Positions 27,008 to 32,942 of a DNA stretch of 38,986 nt are shown here, piece by piece. The notes under the pieces were generated by a model, which worked only from the letters and a program-made list of their open reading frames with translations, ran no database searches and was not told the DNA's origin. The stretch's first letter is position 1. Each line of letters begins with the position of its first letter. Position numbers and translations under genes: made by a program. The DNA is from Sinomonas albida (GTDB lineage: Bacteria > Actinomycetota > Actinomycetes > Actinomycetales > Micrococcaceae), in the NCBI RefSeq assembly GCF_004919045.1, contig NZ_SWDW01000022.1:1-38986 (forward strand), written 5' to 3'.

Positions 27008-27952
27008 ATGACATCGAACGTCGAAACCGCGCCGGCCGAGCGCCAGGCCGCCGTTGAGGCCGCGGCGTACCGGATCCGCCAGCACGCGCTCGCGATGGGC
27101 GAGGTGCAGGGTCAGGGCTACGTGGGCCAGGCCCTCGGCGCCGCGGACATCCTGGCCGCCGTCTACGCGGACCAGCTCGCCTTCCGCCCGGAGGACCCCG
27201 AGTGGGACGGCCGCGACCGCTTCCTGCTCTCGACGGGCCACTACGCGATCGGGCTCTACGCCGCGCTCGCAGAGGCAGGCATCGTCCCGGTCGAGGAGCT
27301 CGAGACCTACGGCTCGGACGATTCACGTCTCCCGATGTCTGGCATGTCCACCTACACCCCGGGCATGGAGATCTCCGGCGGTTCCCTCGGGCATGGCCTG
27401 CCAATCGCGGTCGGCCTTGCGCTGGGGCTCCGGGCGCGGGGCAACCCGGCCCGCGTCGTGAACTTCCTCTCCGACGGCGAGCTCGACGAGGGCTCGACCT
27501 GGGAGGCCGCCATGGGCGCCGCACATCACCGCCTGGGGCGGCTCACCGCCGTCGTCGATATCAACGCGCTCCAGGCAGACGGCCCGACCGCCGGGGTGCT
27601 GCGCACCGAGCCGGTCGCGGACAAGTGGGCAGCGTGCGGCTGGCGCGTCCAGCGCGTCGACGGGAACGACGTCGCCGCGCTCCTGGGCGCGTTCGATGCG
27701 ATCGCCGCGGAGGCCTCAACGTATGACGGCGGCCGCGGCGCGCCTGCCGTGATCCTGTGCGACACGAAGGTGGGCCGCGGCGTGCCGCTGCTTGAGGAGC
27801 GCGAGAAGGCGCACTTCATGCGGATCGAAGAGCACGAATGGGCCGTCTGCCAGGACCAGCTCACCGCGGGCTACCGCGGGCCGGCCGAGGCTGGCCCTGC
27901 GGAGACACAGACCCGTGCGAAGACACAGACGCGAGAGAAGGTGGCACAGTGA
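27008..27952 (+). CDS. Split transketolase, N-terminal (ThDP-binding) subunit
   Basis: A 314-aa protein equal to the pyrophosphate domain of transketolase. The ThDP/Mg motif is FLSDGELDEGSTWEAAM....VVDINALQADG (GDG appears as SDG; Asp and Asn metal ligands kept). FLLSTGHYAIGLYAALAEAG and TPGMEISGGSLGHGL are typical blocks. The N-terminal GHxG motif of standard transketolases reads GQGYVGQALGAADIL here, so the conserved His is Tyr. Split pairs of this kind serve special pathways, for example apulose-4-phosphate transketolase AptAB. The tail ETQTRAKTQTREK is a low-complexity addition. GAAGGACCAGCCG is the likely ribosome site; the stop overlaps the next gene by 4 bp. Confidence 0.92.
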   Translation: MTSNVETAPAERQAAVEAAAYRIRQHALAMGEVQGQGYVGQALGAADILAAVYADQLAFRPEDPEWDGRDRFLLSTGHYAIGLYAALAEAGIVPVEELETYGSDDSRLPMSGMSTYTPGMEISGGSLGHGLPIAVGLALGLRARGNPARVVNFLSDGELDEGSTWEAAMGAAHHRLGRLTAVVDINALQADGPTAGVLRTEPVADKWAACGWRVQRVDGNDVAALLGAFDAIAAEASTYDGGRGAPAVILCDTKVGRGVPLLEEREKAHFMRIEEHEWAVCQDQLTAGYRGPAEAGPAETQTRAKTQTREKVAQ

Positions 27953-28953
27953 CGACGACGGCGGCCGCCCCCAAGGCGCCCAAGCTCAAGACCTCGGCGA
28001 TGATCGCCTCCTTCGCGGACCCGGGGCAGCGGACGTCTCCGGCGCCGTTCGGGCACGCGCTCGCGGAGCTCGCCGAGCGCGACGAACGGATCGTGGGGCT
28101 CACGGCGGACCTGGGCAAGTACACCGACATGCACATCTTCGCCGAACGCCATCCGGACCGGTTCTTCCAGATGGGCATGGCGGAGCAGCTCCTGTTCGGG
28201 GCGGCGGCCGGGATGGCCCAGGCGGGCCTCGTGCCGTTCGCCTCGACCTATTCGGTGTTCGCCGCGCGGCGCGCCTACGACTTCATCTGCCTCGACATCG
28301 CCGAGCCAGAGCTCAACGTGAACATCGTGGGCGGCCTGCCGGGCCTCACCACCGGCTACGGCCCGAGCCATCAGGCCACCGAGGACGTTGCGATCTTCCG
28401 CGGGATGCCGAACCTCACGATCGTGGACCCGTGCGACGCCGTGGACATCGCCCAGGCCGTGCCGCAGCTGGCCGCCGCGCCGGGGCCGACCTACCTGCGC
28501 CTCCTGCGAGGGAAGGTTCCCGCGGTCCTGGACGAGTACGACTACACATTCGAGCTCGGCAAGGCCAAGGTCCTGCGGGGCGGGCGCGACGTCGTCCTCG
28601 TCTCGTCGGGCCTCATGACGATGCGCGCGCTCCAGGCCGCGGAGGCGCTCGCGGCCCATCATGTCGACGTCTCCGTGGTCCACACGCCCACGCTCAAGCC
28701 GTTCGACGAGGAGGCCGTGCTGCGGGAACTCGCCGGCGACCGGCTCGCGGTCACGCTCGAGAACCACACCGTGGTCGGAGGCCTCTTCGAGACCGTTGCG
28801 TCGGCTCTGGTCCGCCGAGGCCGGGGCACGCGCGTCGTGCCGATCGGACTCCCGGACAGCTTCCTCGAGGCGGGGGCGCTCCCGACGCTGCACGACAGGT
28901 ACGGGATTTCGAAGGACCGCATCGTGGAACGCGTCCTCGCCGAGCTCGGCTGA
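27949..28953 (+). CDS. Split transketolase, C-terminal (pyrimidine and regulatory) subunit
   Basis: A 334-aa partner of the preceding gene. The Pyr domain has RIVGLTADLGKYTDMHIFAERHPDRFFQMGMAEQLLFGAAAGMA with the conserved Glu of the M-A-E-Q motif that activates ThDP, then FASTYSVFAARRAYD and GYGPSHQATEDVAIFRGMPNLTIVDPCD. The C-terminal transketolase domain is VVLVSSGLMTMRALQAA....VTLENHTVVGGL. The GTG start overlaps the first subunit (GTGA), so the chains are made together and should form a heterotetramer. A full housekeeping transketolase presumably lies elsewhere, so this pair is likely pathway-specific. Confidence 0.93.
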   Translation: MTTTAAAPKAPKLKTSAMIASFADPGQRTSPAPFGHALAELAERDERIVGLTADLGKYTDMHIFAERHPDRFFQMGMAEQLLFGAAAGMAQAGLVPFASTYSVFAARRAYDFICLDIAEPELNVNIVGGLPGLTTGYGPSHQATEDVAIFRGMPNLTIVDPCDAVDIAQAVPQLAAAPGPTYLRLLRGKVPAVLDEYDYTFELGKAKVLRGGRDVVLVSSGLMTMRALQAAEALAAHHVDVSVVHTPTLKPFDEEAVLRELAGDRLAVTLENHTVVGGLFETVASALVRRGRGTRVVPIGLPDSFLEAGALPTLHDRYGISKDRIVERVLAELG

Positions 28954-28970
28954 GCCTCGGCTCGGGGAGG

Positions 28971-29013
28971 GGCGCGCCGGGGTCCTGGGCCTGTCCCAGG
29001 ACTCCGGCGCGCC
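28971..29013 (+). terminator. Strong hairpin after the transketolase genes
   Basis: A 19-bp stem (28971-28989 with 28995-29013) with one G-T wobble and a 5-base loop. There is no T-run, but it separates the plus arm from the regulator promoter that starts at TATGAT 29014. It probably terminates or protects the transketolase mRNA. Confidence 0.65.
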
Positions 29014-29060
29014 TATGATGACAGTTGACAGAACCGTCGCCCGTGCGACGGTCGACACAG
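29014..29060 (+). promoter_or_regulatory. GntR promoter with cluster-type operators
   Basis: TATGAT (29014-29019) as -10, then CAGTTGACAG (29022-29031) and GGTCGACACAG (29050-29060). The first resembles CTGTCGACAG at 25581, and both are followed by AAC-(G/C)-G, which suggests one regulator binds both promoters. Confidence 0.5.
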
Positions 29061-29069
29061 GGAGGGCAT

Positions 29070-29726
29070 ATGGCCGCGACCGCAGCTCTGCTGGGGCTGG
29101 AGAAGACGAGCCTGCGCGAGCAGGCCCTCGTGGCGCTGCGCCGTGCCATCACGTCGGGGGATCTCGAGCCTGGCCGGCACCTCGTCGAGACTGAGCTGTC
29201 CGAGATGCTCCAGATCAGTCGTGGGACCCTGCGCGAGGCGCTGCGCCAGCTCCAGCAGGAGGGCCTCGTCTCCGCAGGCCCGCGCGGGCGGCTGAGCGTG
29301 CGGCACCTCGACGCGAAGGAGATCCGCGACATCTTCGCCGTTCGCGGCGCGCTCGAGTCGCTCGCGGCGCGGACGCTCATCGAGCAGCCCCGCCGTGCGC
29401 GCTCGGTCGGCGAGCTGCGCGCGGCGATCGAGGCGATGGAGGACGCCGACGGGCGGGGATTCGCGGACCGCATCGAGGCCGACCTCGACTTCCACCGGCT
29501 CCTGTGCCGCCTCGGCGGCAACGAGACCCTCGTGCACTCGTGGGAGTCCCTCGAGGGCTCCATCCGGATGTCCATCATGTTCGCCGGGCCCGACCGTGCC
29601 ATGACCAACATGGGGATCGACAGGCACCGGGAGATCGTCAACGCGATCGAATCCGGCGACGCCGCCCTCGCCCGGCAGACCATCATCGACCACATGGACG
29701 ACGCCGCCCGCACGCTCGTGGACTGA
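29070..29726 (+). CDS. GntR/FCD family regulator of the sugar cluster
   Basis: A 218-aa regulator with a winged HTH at ~12-75 (LSEMLQISRGTLREALRQLQQEGLV) and an FCD domain at ~80-215. The FCD metal-site residues Asp138, His142, His186 and His208 all appear present, as in FCD proteins that bind small organic ligands. ATG 29070 has GGAGGG three bases upstream. It follows the transketolase genes on the same strand but has its own promoter. Shared TGTYRACA palindromes in its promoter and in the 25491-25590 divergent region suggest autoregulation and control of both arms, probably repression relieved by a pathway sugar phosphate (inferred). Confidence 0.9.
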   Translation: MAATAALLGLEKTSLREQALVALRRAITSGDLEPGRHLVETELSEMLQISRGTLREALRQLQQEGLVSAGPRGRLSVRHLDAKEIRDIFAVRGALESLAARTLIEQPRRARSVGELRAAIEAMEDADGRGFADRIEADLDFHRLLCRLGGNETLVHSWESLEGSIRMSIMFAGPDRAMTNMGIDRHREIVNAIESGDAALARQTIIDHMDDAARTLVD

Positions 29727-29752
29727 GCCGGAGCGGCGCTGCCAGTCACTGG

Positions 29753-29786
29753 TCGCGGCCGCTCACCGTTCGCGGCCGGTCACCGT
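29753..29786. repeat. 17-bp tandem duplication
   Basis: TCGCGGCCGCTCACCGT at 29753-29769 is followed directly by TCGCGGCCGGTCACCGT at 29770-29786, one mismatch. It spans the intergenic gap and the last codons of the SGNH gene, so the duplication created part of that protein's C-terminus or its leader gap. Confidence 0.75.
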
Positions 29787-30520
29787 GCGAGGACCTCCTC
29801 CAGGAGCTGCGCGAGGCGCTCGTGGCCCGCGGGCGTGGGGTGCTCACCGTCGGGGCCGATGAGCTCGTCGGCGTGCCCGGCGATCCAGTCTTCGGCGATG
29901 GGGTCGACGAAGTCCGAGCCCGTGCGGTCCGCGGCCGTGCGGAGCGCGTCCCGGATCGACGTGAGCTCCGAGTCCGCCGGGAAGGTGTACGACGGGGGGC
30001 CGACGACGATGAGCCTGGCGTCAGGCGCCGCCTTCGCGCGGGCTGCCTGGAACGCCGTAGTCGCGGCCTCGGTGATCTGCGATGGCGGGTTCCCGAAGTC
30101 GTTGTCCGAACCGAAGAAGAGGACGACTTTCGTGTCCCCGTTCACGAACTGGTCTACCTCGGTGCCGAACGTGTCGCCCTCGTCTCCCGGAGCGACGTAG
30201 CCACTGCCGTTTTCGGCGGCGTTGACTACCTCGAGCCTGCCCGGGCCCGCTTCCTCGGCGCGCGCGAGCAGCACCGGCCAGGACTCCTCCGCGGAGGTCC
30301 CGAACCCCGTGCTGAGCGAGTCTCCGATGACCACGAGGCGGTCGCGGGCCGGGAGGAGGCCCGTGCTCGCCACGGATGCGAAGGCGATGAGGGCGATGCC
30401 GGCGACCACGATGACGACGGCGCGTGCAGGCCCGCGGCGCGCGGGCCGCGGCTCATCGCTGCTGGCCACTGCGTCTCCCCGGGATCCATTCCTGCCCGCC
30501 GCGCTTCCGCTCGGGCTCAT
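29780..30520 (-). CDS. Membrane-anchored SGNH/GDSL hydrolase
   Basis: A 246-aa esterase-type protein. A charged, disordered N-terminus is followed by a single membrane segment at ~33-55 (AVVIVVAGIALIAFASVASTG), which should leave the catalytic domain outside the cell. Block I is VVIGDSLSTGFG with nucleophile Ser68; block III is FFGSDNDFGN in place of the usual G-x-N-D; block V is DGEHPTPAGHERLA with the Asp-x-x-His pair. The start at 30520 has GGTGG upstream. Substrate unknown: acyl or acetyl esters of envelope sugars or lipids are typical. It lies behind the GntR gene on the opposite strand, so probably unrelated to the sugar cluster. Confidence 0.87.
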   Translation of the reverse strand: MSPSGSAAGRNGSRGDAVASSDEPRPARRGPARAVVIVVAGIALIAFASVASTGLLPARDRLVVIGDSLSTGFGTSAEESWPVLLARAEEAGPGRLEVVNAAENGSGYVAPGDEGDTFGTEVDQFVNGDTKVVLFFGSDNDFGNPPSQITEAATTAFQAARAKAAPDARLIVVGPPSYTFPADSELTSIRDALRTAADRTGSDFVDPIAEDWIAGHADELIGPDGEHPTPAGHERLAQLLEEVLAR

Positions 30521-30560
30521 ATCGCCACCAGTATTCCCCACTGGCCGGGGGCCACGAAAG

Positions 30561-31163
30561 TTATGCCGGGCCTCGCCGAGGTGCGAGGTCCACGTCTTCG
30601 TCCCCGCCGAGCCCGGTGCAGTCCACAGCCTCGGCTCCGTTCGCGCGCAGATACGGCCCTGCGCCGACATCGCCCGAGAGCCCCGCGCTGAGCGGCTCCC
30701 AGTGGTCGCGGCCGAGGAGCACGGGGTGTCCCGGCGTCCCGCCGTAAACGGCCCGGCGCAGCGACGAGGGTCCGACGGTGCCGCCTGCAACCCGTGCCAG
30801 GGCCTCGGGGGAGAGGCGGGGGATGTCGACGAGCGTCACGAGCGCGCCCACCGGCCCTTCGACCCCCGCGAGCGCGGCGAGGGCCGCCCGCAGCGACTCC
30901 GCGACGCCGTCGGCCCACCGCTCGGCGACCACGGGCACGACGCGCGGATCCTCGGGGAGGAGCCGCCGCGCGTCGTCCGCCGCCGCTCCGAGGACGACGA
31001 CGACGGGGGCGCACCCCGCGTCGAGGAGGAGCCGGACGGCCCGGGCGAGCCAGCTGCCAGCCTCCGGGGTGGCCGCGAGGGCCTTGGGTCCGCCGAAGCG
31101 GGTGCCTGCCCCGGCGGCCAGGAGAATGCCCGCGAGGGGAGCCGCGGGCGGGGTCGTCGTCAT
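30561..31163 (-). CDS. MobA/MocA-like nucleotidyltransferase
   Basis: A 200-aa NTP transferase. The N-terminal GILLAAGAGTRFGGPKAL is the nucleotide-binding signature of MobA/MocA enzymes, and VTLVDIPRLSPEALARV holds the metal-binding Asp of the L-V-D/G-D-x-P type. PGHPVLLGRDHWEPLS and SGDVGAGPYLR match the MocA (molybdenum cofactor cytidylyltransferase) pattern. No molybdoenzyme gene is nearby, so the role in cofactor maturation is uncertain. It ends 40 bp before the SGNH start on the same strand. GTG/TTG alternatives were not needed, as ATG 31163 sits at the natural domain start. Confidence 0.86.
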   Translation of the reverse strand: MTTTPPAAPLAGILLAAGAGTRFGGPKALAATPEAGSWLARAVRLLLDAGCAPVVVVLGAAADDARRLLPEDPRVVPVVAERWADGVAESLRAALAALAGVEGPVGALVTLVDIPRLSPEALARVAGGTVGPSSLRRAVYGGTPGHPVLLGRDHWEPLSAGLSGDVGAGPYLRANGAEAVDCTGLGGDEDVDLAPRRGPA

Positions 31164-31203
31164 GGGCCCAGCCTATGGGTGCGGAAGAAGCGTCCCTCAA
31201 GCG

Positions 31204-31244
31204 CCGAAGGGGGCCAGCCGCACGTGGCGGCCAGCCCCCTTCGG
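31204..31244 (-). terminator. Terminator of the cold-shock gene
   Basis: CCGAAGGGGG (31204-31213) pairs with CCCCCTTCGG (31235-31244). The 21-base interval can pair further with mismatches. It lies 17 bases after the csp stop. Confidence 0.7.
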
Positions 31245-31260
31245 GATGCGTCGGGGTTCG

Positions 31261-31464
31261 TCAGAGGGGACGGACCTTGGCGGCCTGCAGGCCCTTCGGA
31301 CCCTGCTGGGTCTCGAACTCGACCTTCTGGCCTTCCTGAAGCTCGCGGAAGCCCTTTGCCTCGATAGCGGTGAAGTGGACGAAGACGTCGTCCGTGTTGT
31401 CGTCGGGAGCGATGAAGCCGAAGCCCTTCTCGCCGTTGAACCACTTGACGGTTCCAGTTGCCAT
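31261..31464 (-). CDS. cspA: Cold-shock domain protein
   Basis: A 67-aa single cold-shock domain (OB fold) that binds single-stranded RNA/DNA and acts as an RNA chaperone. RNP1 is KGFGFI (13-18) and RNP2 is VFVHF (27-31); the ends are [14 protein letters not shown] and QAAKVRPL. It is the standard CspA length. AGGAGGACACC lies upstream of the ATG. It is monocistronic with a leader of roughly 100 bases, typical for temperature-responsive csp mRNAs, and its own terminator. Confidence 0.96.
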   Translation of the reverse strand: MATGTVKWFNGEKGFGFIAPDDNTDDVFVHFTAIEAKGFRELQEGQKVEFETQQGPKGLQAAKVRPL

Positions 31465-31575
31465 GGTGTCCTCCTGGACGTTGCGCCGCCCCGTCCTTCG
31501 GGGTGCGCGCGCAGCCGTGTCCGTAACCGCCCATCAGAGTCAACACACGGCCTCCGGCGGAGACCGGGCATCGGC

Positions 31576-31606
31576 AAGATACCGCGAAACATCAAACTAC
31601 GTGCAA
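31576..31606 (-). promoter_or_regulatory. Possible cspA promoter
   Basis: On the minus strand TTGCAC (31601-31606) and TATCTT (31576-31581), spaced 19 bp, which is longer than ideal. This would give a leader of about 105 bases before the cspA start. Confidence 0.35.
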
Positions 31607-31698
31607 TAGGATACCCGGGCGAGGCGCTCTGTGCGCAGTCGCGCCGCCTGCCGCGTCGTCGTCGGCGCGGTGCCGCGCTTTCAGGCCGCCCGGAGCGC

Positions 31699-31905
31699 TC
31701 AGTCGTAGCCGAGGTCGATGTCCGGATTGGGCTCTTCCTCGTCCGAATCGAGTTCGATCATGCGGCGTGGGCTGTGGAGCGGGTCGATCTCGTCCAGGAG
31801 CTCGGGGTTGTCCGAGGATCCTTCCGGACTCTGGCTGTTGCGGCCGTCAAGGGGCTCGGTGAGATCGTCGTCTTCGGTGTTGCCGTAGTCGACGCTGTGG
31901 GTCAT
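31699..31905 (-). CDS. Small acidic protein (68 aa)
   Basis: A 68-aa protein of extreme acidity (EDDDLTEPLD, ELDSDEEEPNPDIDLGYD) with a central RRM dipeptide-type basic patch and no hydrophobic core; probably disordered. The ATG at 31905 has AGAGAGGAA 6-12 bases upstream. I recognise no family. It follows another tiny acidic gene by 52 bp on the same strand, and the pair may be one transcript. Function unknown; it could bind a basic partner or be a stress-induced protein, but nothing in the sequence decides this. Confidence 0.65.
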   Translation of the reverse strand: MTHSVDYGNTEDDDLTEPLDGRNSQSPEGSSDNPELLDEIDPLHSPRRMIELDSDEEEPNPDIDLGYD

Positions 31906-31957
31906 GGCGTGTTCCTCTCTCCCTGACCGTCGGGGGGTACGAGCGGTACGACGGCGG

Positions 31958-32107
31958 TCACCCGGCGTCGAAGCGCTCGTCCTCCGCCTCGTCGTCGTCC
32001 CGATCGTTGCCGGAGCCATCCGGGAGTGCCGAGACGTCCACCTTCTCGTGAGTGCGTGCGGGGGTCCCGGCCTCGGTGGCCAGGGGCTCCGTCGATTCGG
32101 TTCGCAT
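31958..32107 (-). CDS. Tiny acidic protein (49 aa)
   Basis: A 49-aa reading frame, ATG 32107 to TGA 31958, starting M-R-T-E-S-T-E-P-L and ending D-D-D-E-A-E-D-E-R-F-D-A-G. The near-perfect AGGAGGAGCT right before the ATG is the strongest ribosome site seen in this window, which supports real translation despite the size. Composition is acidic and disordered, like the next gene downstream. No family recognised. Confidence 0.6.
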   Translation of the reverse strand: MRTESTEPLATEAGTPARTHEKVDVSALPDGSGNDRDDDEAEDERFDAG

Positions 32108-32246
32108 AGCTCCTCCTACGAGGTGAGGGCGTCCCCGCAGTCAGGGACCGGTAGGCGGTCACCTCTTCCACCTCCACGGTATTCCTGCAGGCGCCGGAAG
32201 GTCAGTAGGCAAAGAGCGCGGCTTTTCGGCCGGTGGAACGTGCCGG

Positions 32247-32942
32247 CTACCCGGCCCAGCGGTACTCCTTCTCCGGCCTCCCGGGCGTGCCGTACCGCGC
32301 CGAGCGGGTCAGGACGCCGGCGTCCGCGAGGTGCTCGAGGTAGCGCCGGGCCGTGACGCGCGAGACCCCCACGGCCTCCATGACTTCCGTCGCCGAGACC
32401 GCCGCTCCCCGCCCGCGGACGAACGTGCGGATCGACTCGAGCGTCCCGGGGGAGAGGCCCTTCGGGAGCGGGGTTCCGACCGGGGTGCGCAGCGCGGCAA
32501 GCGCCTCGTCCACCGAGTCCTGCGACGCCGTCCCCTCGGCGCTCGCAAGGGAGCTGCGGAACTGGCGGTAGTGCTCGAGCCGTTCGGCGAAGGCCGCGAA
32601 CGTGAACGGCTTGATGAGGTACTGCACCACGCCTGCCGAGATGGCGCGGCGCACCACGGGGAGCTCCCGCACGGCCGTGATCGCGAGGATGTCCGGGTGG
32701 TGGCCTCCGGCGCGGAGCCTCCGCGCGACGTCGAGCCCGTGGAGGTCGGGCAGATTCATGTCGAGGAGGACGAGGTCGGCCGGGGTTCCCGCCGCCGCCA
32801 GCTCGCCGGCCAGCCGGAGGGCTGTCGCGCCGTCGTGCGCCGTCCCGACGTGCGCGAAGCCGGCGAGCCTGCCGATGTAGGCGGCGTGGGCCGCCGCGGC
32901 GATGGGTTCGTCCTCGACGACGAGGACTCGAAGCTCGGTCAT
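32247..32942 (-). CDS. dctR: Response regulator, CitB/DcuR/DctR type
   Basis: A 231-aa response regulator. The receiver has the acidic pocket Glu10-Asp11, phospho-acceptor Asp61 (LVLLDMNLPD), Thr in AITA (~89) and Lys111 in YLIKPF. The C-terminal half ends in an HTH (VSATEVMEAVGVSRVTARRYLEHLADAGVL), the arrangement of DcuR/CitB/DctR regulators. Its ATG overlaps the kinase stop by 4 bp (ATGA), so the two are translated together. It most likely activates the divergent dctA gene in response to C4-dicarboxylates. The symbol is by role and context, not certain orthology. Confidence 0.9.
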   Translation of the reverse strand: MTELRVLVVEDEPIAAAAHAAYIGRLAGFAHVGTAHDGATALRLAGELAAAGTPADLVLLDMNLPDLHGLDVARRLRAGGHHPDILAITAVRELPVVRRAISAGVVQYLIKPFTFAAFAERLEHYRQFRSSLASAEGTASQDSVDEALAALRTPVGTPLPKGLSPGTLESIRTFVRGRGAAVSATEVMEAVGVSRVTARRYLEHLADAGVLTRSARYGTPGRPEKEYRWAG

